Assembly: GCF_032854445.1 (NCBI RefSeq)
Contig: NC_088306.1
Location: forward strand, 3,904,373-3,968,372
Source of the DNA: Liolophura sinensis
Taxonomy: Eukaryota; Mollusca; Polyplacophora; Chitonida; Chitonidae
Reading direction: 5' to 3'
DNA: 64,000 bases
Shown here: piece after piece, positions 38,447 through 46,897 of the stretch
Layout: every line of letters starts with the position of its first letter
Numbering within the stretch: position 1 is the first letter of the stretch
Position numbers and translations under genes: made by a program
Notes under the pieces: model-generated
Seen by the model: the letters and a program-made list of their open reading frames with translations, nothing else
Database searches by the model: none
Told to the model about the DNA's origin: nothing

Positions 38447-39953
38447 ATGGCGGGATAATCACTTGTCGTGCTCTCTGTGGTAAACAGGTCAAAGTTATGG
38501 TACTTACGCCTGATCAAGGCTAAAAATGGTAACACAATAGAACTGACCTGGTCAATTTGGCTTGTTAATCTGGGACGAGCTACAGCAATTCAAGTGGGCT
38601 GTATTGGCGTATAAAAAGCTTACAAGCCGTAGTCGGTGTTAAGGCTAGTCCTTGTGCACTGGACGCTTTGTACGCCAATTCCTCGCATTCATGCAACCAT
38701 GCCAATTCTTACATGCCAACAGTCCATGGCACTTATATGTTATATGCACATTTATTTGATTGCACGTTTTTGAAAGCTTTTTCTGTCTTTGTTTTTTTTT
38801 TTTGTTTTTTTTTTTTGTTTTTTTTTTGTTGTTTTTTTAGCTAGTTGTAGAATAGGGTTTTACCTCCCACAATGTATAACCGTTACTATTTCGGATTATA
38901 AATCCAGAGGTTTATTCTTCACCGCTGTAGAGAACGCTGTGGTAAGGTTTTTCTTTTTCGTTTGTAAATATATATCCTAATCAGCGAGAAAGGTTTCGTC
39001 TCGTCAATACCAGTTTAAAATGCACCTGAATAGCCATACCTTATTATCAATAGTTGTTTTCAAAGTTTGCAACAATCAGTTAAACTGAAATAATTTAAAA
39101 AGAGCAAGGGCTGAGAGGACGTTATTGCGTTCAACCGACCGGCTGTTTGGGCCACAATGGTAGTTTTGTTTTACAAACAAGATCTGTACGTGCCCATGCA
39201 GCATATGGTGAAGTGTTATAGCACTGCATTCTACCAGTTTCAAGCTATGTTTGTTTGTATGGAGTTATTTTTTCAAAAGTTGCCGTACCGAATGTAACGC
39301 TGTATAACAGGCCATTTTAAGAGACCAGTGCTTTGCCTGTTCTTGGATAGGGATGTCCAAATTGTCAGCATTCGATTCCATTAAAAATCCTGATATCCAT
39401 ATTTGAATTGCGATTTAAACGGTTATTTTTTAAATCATAATATCAGTTAAAATGGAAAAGATTTCACCATTACGGTTTCTGTAAAGACAAATGTACTGCG
39501 AATTGGACTTCCGGGGCCATAGTCTGGGTATGAAAATGAGGCTTTAAATTTTGACTTGTCAGAAATCGCATGGTGGAATCAGTCTAAGGCTTTCAATTTC
39601 CGAGTCGGACGTTCTTTTCCACCCAAACTGGGTTCAAAACACATGAATATTTTCTAGTGATTTGAAGCCGTACATGGTAGGCCTACTTTGTTTGTGTTGA
39701 ACTCGCTCAGTGACTTTGTTATGGTAAGCTCTCAGCCAATCAAAGATGTTTGATTGACCATAACTAGGTGTAGTTTTCCACTTGACCTCACGCTAGTTGA
39801 TTATGTACAGGTAAATGCTTTATTCCACGTGTTCATAGCAGGGGACATCGATTAATCATGCACGTGATAACAGACGGGCATACATATAAAATATAACTCT
39901 ATCGATCATCTCTGTATGGCATGCTTAGAACATGTCCTTAGACGTTCAGTATG

Positions 39954-40009
<56 letters not shown>

Positions 40010-42649
40010 TGTTGCAAATACGTAGATATATTTTATTTATTTATTTGATTGGTGGTTTACGCCGTACTCAAGAATATTTCACTTATACGAAGGCGGCCAG
40101 TATTATGGTGGGAACAAACCGGGCAGAGCCCGGGGGAAACCCACGACCATCCGCAGGTTGCTGCAGACCTTACAACGTACGACGGGAGAGGAAGGCAGCA
40201 TGAGCTGGACTTGAACTCCCAGCGACCGCATTGGTCAGACATAGATACATCATGTAGAAGGAATCAAGCCTATGGCATGCTGTCTATTGTTCATTCCTGA
40301 CTATAACGTTTTGTGAGCAAACTAATGTGCTATTCATGCGTAATGGTCTTACATTATTGTGGTCAAAGTTTTTATTTCAGTGGAATGTATAATTTGAACA
40401 CTATATAACAGGGACATAAAGATACACTGTATTCGTGTTAACTGTTTCTCTACTTCTACGAATTCACCATGTTCCTGCAATTAATTGGATTAATGGGAAG
40501 ATGTTTGTCCTTAATTACTGGCCATATGCAACAGTGTGAGCAGAAGCTCAGAAACGCCAACTAATACGAGACGATCATGGGCAAATTCCAAAATATCGAT
40601 CCCATGGAGTAATTTGTGGGGATACCGGAATGAATGTACACCCGTGCCATTTAGATTAGCGTTATACAAAACGCATCTGATCAGGGTATTATTTGTTTGT
40701 GTTCATTTGTGTGAATGGCATGGATTCAAAAATGTATTTTAAAGGTAAACCATGGTGTTGTTTTTGTAAAGGACAATGGTTGTGTAAGAGGATATCATTG
40801 AGGAATGCTACCAGAGCGTTTCAATCGCAATCACGTGCATTCAGGGCAAACTATTACAACTGAGTTTAATGTGTATAGCTCAGAAATTACGCAATGTCGC
40901 GTAAAGACCAATGAGTAACATTTAATCACGAGCATCCACGTGTATCACACGCAGCAATAAACGATTCTGGTTTTTATTTCACCGAAGATAAATCTGGAGA
41001 ATTTATTTATTCATTTTATTGGTGTTTTACGCCGTACTCAAGAATATTTCACTTATACAAGGGCGGCCAGTATTATGTGGGAGGAAACCGGGCAGAGTCC
41101 GGGAGAAATCCACGACCATCCGCAGGTTTCTGGACCTTTCTACATACTAAATCTGTTGAGGGGTGTGGATTATCGTATACATGTGGAGATGGATAAAAAT
41201 CTGTGTGTACGTGAAACCATTGTAAAACAACTAAGGGCTCAAGAGTGCGTCACTGAGGAATGCCACTGGGTCATTTCAACCCCAGTGAGTATTAGTTTTA
41301 CCAAATCATTTACCTTTATCCTTACGTTTAAACGAAAAGACAACAAATAACTCTTAACCCTAGTTATTTCGGGAGAGAGGTGGATACAGACCTAAACGAA
41401 CACAACAATTCTGTTCTCACGAACTTGGTATCTCTGGAAGCGTTACCTGGTATTATTACGAAACCATACGGGGTACCATGTTAGAGATATCGGAAATACG
41501 ATGTCGCGTCACTCTTTCACTATGCTCATATGGCTAAATGGTAAAACAAGGTTCGGGTGGCCGCAGCGGAAAATGTGCATTCTCGAGCTACAGAAATAAC
41601 TAGCGTCTGATGGGTTAAACTTGATAAAACGGCACCTCTTTCGATTTTTTCCAATGTGCGCGAATTTGCTTACTTTCAACTGCGATATCTCGGTTATGTA
41701 ATATAAACGAAAACGTTTGCTTTCTAAACTTCGTGTGGTCTACATGGTGGTCGTTTCTTGTAAAAGTTCTATGCAAATATTCACGCCGTTTGTATAATTA
41801 TATGTGCTATGTGAATATCGAAGAGTCTATTGTTACTTATTGCGCACGTACCAAACGGCAGGTTGAAAAACTTGTTTCTTTGGCGCAACTAATTCTTCAC
41901 TATTATCCTGGTTAACCGAGGTAATTATACACACTTGTTTGTTCGGAAAGTTGACATTGGCAAGGACCACGAAACCCTTCAATGGTATCTAACGTAACTG
42001 AAACCTTATCTATAAATCTCTATGTGTGCTTTACAATGGCTCAATACTCGGTCGCTGGCCAGGAGTTTTCCAAGCGATCTCACAGCTGTTTAACTGCGAA
42101 CAAAAATTTATATTGATCTTTTGTTCGTACATGTAACAGTTCGCCCGCAATCGGGAGTAGACATGCATAAATCATGCATGCACCAGAATGTCATGACATG
42201 CTGTATTTCAAAACCAGCGAATCTAAATGCTCATGAAGCAATATTTGTTACAACAAAGCATATGCTTTACTACTGCCCCCATATTCTTAAAAATAAAGCG
42301 AGAATCCGTAAACAGCCATCTTTTAAACTTTTCCTGAATATTAATTAGCCTGTTTGCGTGGTACATGCTTGGAGCATTCTTTATAGGTCTTCCCGGCATC
42401 ATTAAAACAGGTGAATGCATGTCTTCGTAAGAATGCGCACGATTTGTAGCTCTCTTAGTTCTTTAATAGTTCCTGTTGAACGTTGGTGTGGAAATTGGTT
42501 TTGCGATTGTTGACCCGGAAACGCCCATCGTTGGTTGGTGTATGAATACTTATTATAGGACTCAAAGATCTATACATATATGAGTTAATATTGCTCCCAA
42601 CGATATTTTGGTCTAAATAACCTATTACTTTTTGCCAAGTGTCAAATAT

Positions 42650-42680
<31 letters not shown>

Positions 42681-43248
42681 TTTGATTGGTGTTTTACGCC
42701 GTACTCAAGAATATTTCACTTAGATGACAGCGGTCAGCATTATGGTTGGAAGAAACCAGATAGAGCCCGGAGGAAACCCATGACCATCAACAAGAGGAAG
42801 CCAGCATGAGCTGGACTTGAACTCACTTGGTTCTGCATTGACACACTTGGTTCTGCATTGACACACTTGGTTCTGCATTGACACACTTGGTTCTGCATTG
42901 ACACACTTGGTTCTGCATTGACACACTTGGCTCTGCATTGACACACTTGGTTCTGCATTGACACGCTAACCTCCTCGGATACGGAGTCGCCATCAGTGTC
43001 AAGTAACTAAGCACCATTGAAAGTGATCACTTTGACATGATATGGCGCGGACTTGACGTCAAATCGTCATGGTATTTTACATGTAAGACTTTCAGGTTCA
43101 AGACTTAACAAGACTTACCTTGTTTGACCGAGGCAAAAATTGGAGATTTCGTCAAAAACCACGGCACTATTTCCTGAGCTTCAAAATCCGTCCTCTGGCT
43201 TGGAGGTTTGCAGATGACCGAAACGATCTTTTCGTAAACCGTAGACAT
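21776..43248 (-). CDS. CNBD2-like cyclic nucleotide-binding domain protein, 8 coding exons
   Basis: Exons in transcript order: 43248-43119 (or alternative 37847-37718), 26595-26508, 25496-25345, 25017-24708, 24060-23962, 23233-23124, 22469-21904, 21820-21776 (stop). All have GT-AG borders and matching phases, giving 1500 nt or 499 residues. Domain CNB-A spans exons 2-4, with GDNGDTLYIVLKG and the phosphate-binding cassette FGEIALI...RTASV near residues 129-145. Its Glu131 and Arg141 are kept, so cAMP or cGMP binding is plausible. A second CNB-like fold follows (about 200-315: RQGQPANRAYFIHSGEVEI, GLLGENEFVG), but its cassette lacks the usual Glu/Arg arrangement. The C-terminal 170 residues have no recognised domain. 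By family resemblance it is closest to CNBD2, reported in male germ cells; the name is tentative. The last donor could also be AAA|GTAGGT, two codons earlier. Intron 1 is over 11 kb and holds an antisense retrotransposon. Confidence 0.75.
24708..25017 (-). CDS. CNBD2-like exon 4: phosphate-binding cassette and start of second CNB fold
   Basis: The exon begins GEGNAFGEIALI (acceptor TTTCAG at 25018-25023) and encodes the conserved Arg of the cassette in RTASV. It continues through IDETADLMVVDRNLY, the typical exit from a CNB beta-barrel, then an Arg/Lys-rich helix (FRSWSARHRKQL). It ends in AYFIH before the donor GTGAGA. This exon carries the strongest family evidence in the gene. Confidence 0.85.
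25845..26184 (-). repeat. Three tandem copies (110, 115, 115 bp) of a tRNA-like unit
   Basis: Copies start at 25845, 25955 and 26070, each with GTGTTATGATAATCC. On the minus strand each carries GCGGATAGAGCGACTACC (box A-like) and AAGAATTCGATCC (box B-like), so the unit looks like a triplicated tRNA-derived SINE head. Copy 1 lacks a TTCAG pentamer. It lies in the intron between exons 2 and 3 of the CNBD2-like gene. It is not a functional tRNA prediction, since I could not fold a clean cloverleaf. Confidence 0.7.
26596..27669. other. Intron 1 of CNBD2-like gene, proximal part
   Basis: No further exon is needed or seen here: the phase-1 end of exon 1 joins exon 2 directly (P or Q, then EIVKDVIRQCGF). 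Short ORFs lack domain matches. Confidence 0.4.
27670..28248. repeat. GGTGT-type low-complexity array
   Basis: Degenerate TGGTG/GGTGT pentamers (with GGGAT variants) run for nearly 600 bp, one strand rich in G and T. A shorter block at 28503-28605 has the same composition. The His/Thr/Pro-rich and Val/Trp/Cys-rich ORFs across it come from the simple repeat. Confidence 0.9.
28249..28501 (+). repeat. Dispersed repeat family C, copy 2, between two GGTGT blocks
   Basis: Closely matches the reverse complement of 18138-18392. GGTGT repeats lie on both sides, suggesting insertion into a once continuous array. Confidence 0.75.
28503..28605. repeat. GGTGT array, distal block
   Basis: Same pentameric composition as 27670-28248. 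It is followed by a C-rich stretch (CCCCCTCCCCCCTCCCC) near 28656 and then ordinary intron sequence to about 29100 with nothing recognised. Confidence 0.85.
29105..29284. mobile_element. MITE with 38-bp terminal inverted repeats
   Basis: The left end AGTTAATCGGTTTACCCAGA...TTTAGCGAA is mirrored at the right end (TTCGCTAAAA...TCTGGGTAAACAGATTAACT) with few mismatches. At about 180 bp with no coding capacity it fits a non-autonomous DNA transposon. No clear target duplication was read. Confidence 0.75.
29325..29375 (+). repeat. 18-bp tandem repeat, three copies
   Basis: GGACGAACATTATCGACT is repeated three times, the last copy with one change. Confidence 0.8.
29628..29990 (+). repeat. 68-bp duplication followed by 33-bp tandem repeat
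   Basis: GGACATCACAGTAAATGAAC recurs after 68 bp, then about seven 33-bp units of GACATGACAATAAATCAACT-type follow. The 11-residue ORF period (TINQLIVQ) reflects the 33-bp spacing. Confidence 0.8.
30020..30097. repeat. (TA)n microsatellite, target of the LTR element
   Basis: An uninterrupted TA run abuts the 5' LTR. A further AT run (37159-37178) follows the 3' LTR, so the element landed inside a TA microsatellite and its target duplication cannot be resolved. Confidence 0.85.
30098..31104 (+). repeat. 5' LTR of the retrotransposon
   Basis: 1007 bp, starting TGTTATGTATG and ending CAATACCGTAACA. It contains a TATA box (TATATAAG, 30290-30297) and a full CRE-like palindrome TGACGTCA (30768-30775). 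A TATAAAG near the end is the best, though weak, polyadenylation-like motif. Confidence 0.93.
31110..31126 (+). promoter_or_regulatory. Primer binding site, tRNA-Pro type
   Basis: TGGGGGCTTGTCCGGGA begins 5 nt after the LTR. It agrees with the well-known proline-tRNA primer site (TGGGGGCTCGTCCGGGAT) at all but one of these positions. Confidence 0.8.
31233..36035 (+). CDS. gag-pol: Gag-Pol polyprotein, order Gag-PR-IN-RT-RNase H
   Basis: A single 1600-codon ORF without frameshift or internal stop. Residues 10-60 are SAP-like; 71-172 are a Glu/Arg-rich coiled coil; about 262-350 is a SCAN-like capsid segment; a CCHC knuckle lies at C410, C413, H418, C423. The protease has DTG at 504-506. Integrase has an HHCC finger (H745, H752, C782, C785), a catalytic D816-D875-E911 triad (35-residue spacing) and a GPY/F-type FGPYVV at 1049-1054. 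Reverse transcriptase follows, with D1273 and YIDD at 1333-1336, then RNase H with D1482 and TDH at 1551-1553. All catalytic residues looked for are present. The first ATG is used: it has no upstream competitor near the primer site and opens into the conserved Gag start. Expression as one polyprotein implies processing by its own protease. Confidence 0.93.
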   Translation: MGDFDPKQFVNAPDQDVFESLKKEDLVKLGTFLGLSIKSSWRKRDMQHTLLKHLVEIGKFDSSALSDYEFEGQSDAELKFKQFELKLRLEKEEREREKEREHERERQEKEREHEIELEKLKMQREREEREREVQREEREREVQREERERQERERERELEFQMKKLELERDEKPGPSGRQDSGFDVTKYIRLVPSFQEKEVDKYFLHFEKIANSLKWPKEFWTMLLQSVLIGKAREIYTQLSVENASNYDYVKEVILKGYELVPEAYRQKFRNCEKGRDQTYVEFGRAKEQLFDRWCIAKKIGKDFESLRQLVLVEEFKRCIHNDVKVFVHVQKASTLEEAASLADDYSLTHKVTYTGKPFNSFIRRNTQSHATGRGSSIQKSSTPFSNGSTAHGSRSSDWNGSPRNRVTCNFCKRVGHVMSECYKLKRIREAQNESKPTGLCVAMHKTLPEVTSAVKSRSELADTGLDKIPKCSMDSFAPFINSGSVSLRSDMSCATPIKILRDTGASQSLLLMNTLPFSEESYSGVRALIRGVESSDFVSVPLHDIYLSSDLISGPVRVGIKSSLPFEGIHLLLGNDLAHDKVTVDPLMVDKPSLNSVTEPVESEIAGLYPSCVVTRAMSRKVSTDQGSTVDLSETFLNNMLDDDSSKVDSQQEVDTNFVSGDQPFCRTELIAEQHSDPSISCLFNDAAKDGESLPDPCYYYVKSGILMRQWRPPDVSLEDEWAVKHQVVVPKSYRKDILTMAHETPLAGHLGVNKTYHKILSHFYWPGVRKDVTEFCRSCHACQLVGKPNQTIPKAALRPIPAIGEPFSRILIDCVGPLPKTKSGNQYMLTIMCTSTRFPEAIPLRNITAKTVIKALVKFFTMFGLPKSVQSDQGSNFMSGVFQQVMHDLGISQYKSSAYHPQSQGALERFHQTLKSMIRTYCFETGKDWDEGVPLLMFAVRESVQESLGFSPFELVFGHTVRGPLQLFKEKFVSGDSDNVNLLQYVSSFRTKLNRVCELARENLTASQKSMKTKYDKETVRRRFEVGQKVLALLPVSGKPLEARYFGPYVVDKRLSDLNYIIFTPDRRKSRQLCHINMLKPYVDRDSTDLNVLHPSGVVTSNLCPDSAVRDDQDFDLRFRSAKLQNSSILEDIDSVLGHLEYQQRQQLKDLVRRYEHLFPNVPTRTESIYHDVEVGDSKPIKQHPYRLNPTKTEYLRKEVQYLLENDLVEPSNSNWSSPCILVPKPDGTYRMCTDYRKVNAVTKADNFPIPRIDDCIDAVGKSNVVSKFDLLKGFWQVPLTQRAREVSAFATPDGLYQYKVMPFGMKNSPATFQRLVNNVTSGLKGCRVYIDDVIIFSDTWEEHLNIMEALFARLSQANLTVNLAKCEFGCAFVTYLGHVVGQGQVKPVNSKISAISCFPVPSCKRELKRFLGMAGYYRKFCRNFSFVSEPLTQLLKKGAKFLWSIECQRSFDRLKAMLSNGPILVAPDFNLPFKLAVDASDISAGAVLLQENETDHVDHPVCFFSRKFDKCQRNYSTIEKECLSLILALQHFEVYVTSSSYPIVVYTDHNPLTFLHKLKGKNRRLLRWSLLLQEFNLEIRHIKGKDNVIADCLSRV
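36109..36136 (+). repeat. 12-bp perfect hairpin just upstream of the polypurine tract
   Basis: AAAGAAAGTTTT, loop ATGC, AAAACTTTCTTT. It ends 4 nt before the purine-rich tract. Confidence 0.8.
36141..36152 (+). promoter_or_regulatory. Polypurine tract (plus-strand primer)
   Basis: GAAGGGTGGGGG directly abuts the 3' LTR start TGTTATG, the expected position for plus-strand DNA priming. A single T interrupts the purines. Confidence 0.75.
36153..37158 (+). repeat. 3' LTR of the retrotransposon
   Basis: 1006 bp, matching the 5' LTR throughout by eye apart from one fewer T in the poly-T run. TATA box copy at 36345-36352. It is followed directly by an AT microsatellite. Confidence 0.93.
37179..37717. 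other. Intron 1 of CNBD2-like gene between LTR element and exon 1a
   Basis: AT-rich, with no exon or known repeat recognised. Transcripts leaving the 3' LTR rightward would run antisense across this stretch into exon 1a. Confidence 0.4.
37718..37847 (-). CDS. CNBD2-like alternative first coding exon 1a
   Basis: Starts ATG at 37847-37845 and encodes 43 residues containing EKIVSVISKPSCQRTDF and IPAFSNARP, ending in phase 1 at donor GTAAAAA. Joining to exon 2 gives ARP-EIVKDVIRQCGF. The pattern KP..QRTDF...PW resembles the N-terminal helices seen before CNB domains. It is 130 bp, exactly the length of exon 1b, and 22 of 43 residues are identical, so one is a duplicate of the other. Confidence 0.7.
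37850..40028. other. Non-coding stretch with TA microsatellites and a poly-T tract
   Basis: TA runs lie at 38305-38327, 38393-38443 and 39958-40007, and an interrupted T tract at 38787-38840. No exon was recognised. Confidence 0.5.
40029..40240 (-). mobile_element. SINE family A copy
   Basis: Body from TTTATTTATTTATTTGATTG through CATGAGCTGGACTTGAACTC to CCGCATTGG, in reverse orientation. It lacks the outer part of the tRNA-like head. Confidence 0.8.
41001..41138 (-). mobile_element. SINE family A, truncated copy
   Basis: Carries the tail and body up to GACCATCCGCAGGTTTCTGG and then stops. The adjacent 41140-42640 has no recognised feature. Confidence 0.75.
42647..42832 (-). mobile_element. 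SINE family A copy with internal deletion
   Basis: Starts with a long TATT repeat (the tail in reverse) and contains GGTGTTTTACGCCGTACTC. The body from CCGCAGGTT to the GGCCGGAG region is deleted, and it ends with AGCATGAGCTGGACTTGAAC. Confidence 0.8.
42826..42965 (+). repeat. 20-bp minisatellite, seven copies, at the SINE end
   Basis: CACTTGGTTCTGCATTGACA is repeated seven times with one C variant. The unit overlaps the SINE head region (family: ACTCACAGCGACCGCATTGG), so the array seems to have grown from SINE sequence. Confidence 0.85.
43119..43248 (-). CDS. CNBD2-like alternative first coding exon 1b
   Basis: ATG at 43248-43246 in context AAAATGT. It encodes 43 residues with EKIVSVICKPPSQRTDF and SPIFASVKQ, ending in phase 1 at the strong donor GTAAGT. 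Joining to exon 2 gives VKQ-EIVKDVIRQCGF. A run of 14 C (minus strand) lies 8 nt upstream of the ATG. An upstream in-frame ATG at 43296 would add 16 Pro/Lys-rich residues across that run; this is considered less likely because exon 1a has no such extension. Confidence 0.7.
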
Positions 43249-43299
43249 TTTGGGGAGGGGGGGGGGGGGGTAAGGGAAGATATGATCTTTTTTCAATCA

Positions 43300-44490
43300 G
43301 AATGAATTTCTCGCCAATAATCAATGCTTGCCTTCTCCTGGTCAGGTAGGCCTAGGGCTTACATTCATATTGCCTCCATTTTCAGTCCCCTTGCTTAAGT
43401 CTTGAAATATAGTCTTACATCGAGCAACAGTCCAGAATGTATTTTAGATAGCTCCTGACTGCCTTGACGAAAAAACGCCTTTTTCTCCACAATCCAATGA
43501 TCCTAAAGGTACTGGTTATTCCTCTGTCAAAACTTGCTTGAAACAACCGTCTTTCCCCGCTTAAACCCAAAGATCCACTGGAGTAATGCTCCTTTAGTTG
43601 CAACTGTTATAACTGGTTAGCGCATGAGTAGCTTACACTTTTGATGGCTACAACTACTAGTTCCTTCCACCAGAAACCCCACTGAGCTTCAATTTGTTGT
43701 TGCTCACGCGCACTTTTTGTCCATCGTAGAACGAAACAAAGTCAACCCTTTGAAATCTGAAAAAAATAAATTCGTAACACTAAAATCCTTTTTCATTTAT
43801 GTAGATAGAGTAGACTATAATATGAGCACAACCACGCTAAAGCTTAACGTTACTAAATCTATGTATACTTGTTTACCAAACCTCAAGCACCAGTGAACTT
43901 CAAAAGCAAAGAACGGTGGAGTTTTATTCCACACTTAATTTTTCTAAATAGAATCGCTTTCTGTTAGTATCTTCACAACGAACTCGTGTCTAACGATCAA
44001 ATATGCGACCCTTTTGAGGGCCAGTGGAACAGTGACGGCTTCACGTCCGTCTATATAACTATACAAAGGGCTGGATAAAGCGATCATACAAGCGTATACC
44101 GGCTCTTGTATGCTTTGTATGGCATAGCTTTAGCTGTCCAATCAGGTGGACACTGTTACTTGTAGTTCGGTGTAATGAGTATTGACTATTATGGCTTATT
44201 TGTTCAGCAGAGTGGTTTGCAGTATTTTCCCTTGCTCGGTCCACTTTTTCTATACACTCAAGAGCCTTGACCGCCATGGTGAAATGCGTCTGCGTGGGTC
44301 ATTGTAAAGCGCCGACACGCTAACCATCAGGCCACGGAGGATCCCCGAACACTACTTGATTTAAGTCCAAATATGTATACGAATGATTGTAATGCACAAA
44401 GTTACTGCAGCTGATTATTCTGGTTCCATAAATGTTTCGTTTTGAAGTTTGTAAATGTCTTTAGCCCACTTAACACTTAGACGAACGTCG
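43300..44490. other. Upstream of exon 1b, no supported gene
   Basis: No exon was recognised. Near 44300-44340 the minus strand reads GATCCTCCGTGGCCTGATGG TTAGCGTGTC, which resembles a SINE A tRNA-like head fragment. Confidence 0.4.
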
Positions 44491-44492
44491 TC

Positions 44493-44521
44493 ATGTATGT
44501 ATGTATGTATGTATGTATGTA

Positions 44522-44593
<72 letters not shown>

Positions 44594-44651
44594 TGTGTGT
44601 GTGTGTGTGTGTGTGTCTGTGTGTGTGTGTGTGTATGTGTGTATGTATGTA
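44493..44651 (+). repeat. (ATGT)n-(GT)n compound microsatellite
   Basis: An ATGT run followed by about 110 bp of GT with rare C or A interruptions. The ORFs of CV and HT repeats are artefacts. Confidence 0.95.
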
Positions 44652-45024
44652 GTCTTTGGTATGACCCTACACCGAGTTTGATCTCGGTGTCTCCCAACTT
44701 CGAGGCGGATGCTTTATTAGGCTATTGGAGCGGTATTTCATGAAATGAGTATTGATTAGCGTTCGGATGCGCACGAATACAAGACTCAATGTTCGTTCAC
44801 GTGTAAACTTCTATGATCCGACGATGGTGAACATGTAAAGTTGGTCAACACATGTACGAGATCTGGCGAATAGTGGGATTGAACAGATTTCAAGACCAGG
44901 TGAAGAATGTTTTAGCACCTGAACGCCTCATTAACCTTCATCTGTATGTATTCATGATGCGATGTTTACAGATGAATGTCCCTTCAATCCATTGATCACC
45001 TGTGTAATATCGCTCCTCTACCTT

Positions 45025-45750
45025 GTATCTTAATTGTAATGACCACGGATTAACGTTGCTTCACGTGTATGTGAAATCCTTTGGTCAAAGACTAACATTC
45101 CTCTCCTCTAACGTTTCCATTGTCCACTGGTCACAAATTAACGTTCCTGTGCAAGTATCCTCTGTACACGTATCGAATACCCAATGGTCACGGATTACCG
45201 TTCCTCTGTACACGTATTGAATACCCAATGGTCACAGATTGCCGTTCCTCTGTACACGTATTGAATACCCAATGGTCACGGATTAACGTCCCTCTACGCG
45301 TGGCCAATACCCAATGTCCACGGATTACCGTTCCTCTATACACGTATCGACTACCCAATGGTCACCGATTAACGTCCCTCTACGCGTAGCCAATACCCAA
45401 TGGCCACGTTCCTCTGGACACGTATCGAATACCCAGTGTCCACGGATTAACGTCTCTCTACGCGTAGCCAATACCCAATGGCCACGGATTACCTTTCCTC
45501 TGTACACGTATCGAATACACAATGGTCACGGATTAACGTCCCTCTACGCGTAGCCAATGCCCAATGGCCACGGATTACCGTTCCTCTATACACGTATCGA
45601 ATACCGAATGGTCAAAGATCAACGTCCTACACACATCCCACACCCAGTCACCACGCCTTAACGTCCCTCTACACGTATCCAGTACCCAATAGCCTTGGAT
45701 TGACGCCCTTCTACACGTATACAACATCAGATGGTCACAGATAAGCGTTC
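45025..45750 (+). repeat. 44-bp satellite with alternating 86-bp dimers
   Basis: Two monomer types alternate: ACACGTATCGAATACCCAAT...GGATTAACGTCCCTCT (42 bp) and ACGCGTAGCCAATACCCAAT...GGATTACCGTTCCTCTGT (44 bp). About 16 monomers, diverged at the edges. No coding evidence. Confidence 0.9.
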
Positions 45751-46897
45751 AGTGAAACATAAACCTTCTCATTTATATCAAAACATTTAGTCAAGGAGCA
45801 ACTAATCGCTCTCCTTTTCATAGGAACATGTTTTATGTCTGTACTTAGGTTTCTATAAAACCATGCACTTAGCACGCACCTGTTTATGACAACTTGCACT
45901 GAATTTTAAAATAGCTACATGTACATATATATATGTACACCTACCGCTTTTCAGGGTCGTACACCTATTCGGGGTCGTTTCAGATTGCTCCCGAATACCC
46001 TTGCATTAACGACGGTACCATCCAAGTTATAGTCAAACCTACATAGATATATGCAGACTTGCTCAAGGTCGAGGACCTCACAATTGTCATTCACACACTT
46101 CCCTCGAAATATTTCTTTAAATTACTATCCCTTTAGGAAACCGTAAATTCACACCGAAGGGCCGAAGGATGGTTCTGTCCTCTCTACATCTGTTTACACT
46201 CCTAACTATTTGGGAAAATTAGTTCGTCCCATTTTCCTGTCTGTTTTCAAAGCATTTGCTCTGTCTGAGTGCTAACGAAACACTATTGTATGTCTTCTGT
46301 GTGGAGAATAAACACGACGTATGCCCACCAATTGTTTGTGCGTCAAAGGTTCTGCAATACTGGTACACGGTCAATTACCTGGGAATCGCTCCAGTGGTTA
46401 ACTGCAGTGACATATTGCCCACCAGCTGAACTGTTCGACAAAGCCGTCTTAATAGGGGATTTAAGTAACCATCCCACGTGCAGTATAGCTAGCAAGTGGT
46501 ACAATACCTTAATAGCCAACGCATGACATAACGGGATTGTAAATGCTTGAACTGTCTTGACACTTGTTTAAGTATACCTGGCTTATATATAGACCTAATA
46601 TGTCTCAACGTGTTTGTGAGACAATGTCCATCTGTGCTGCTGTTCTCATGTGTCACTACCGGCGGAGATTTCAAACGTATCAGCTAACAATGTTCTCTTC
46701 ATGCAACTCTTTAAGATATCAGCCATATTATATAACGGAAGCATCAGAACCAAGATAACCTTTTGCTTATGGTACAATGTATATAAGGGAATTCATAAAA
46801 AAAAGCAACTTTAAAGAGGCACTTGAAAGACTCTGTACTACTCCTTACGCCTATAAATATAGACTGACATTTGACAAGTTACTAATGAGCTTTCCAG
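45751..46897. other. Intergenic, no supported gene
   Basis: Short ORFs only. No splice-supported exon or repeat was identified. Confidence 0.4.

Noticed and set aside
44059-44277. 72-codon minus-strand ORF as a further upstream exon of the CNBD2-like gene
   Set aside because: No similarity to known proteins, and exon 1b already has a good start codon.
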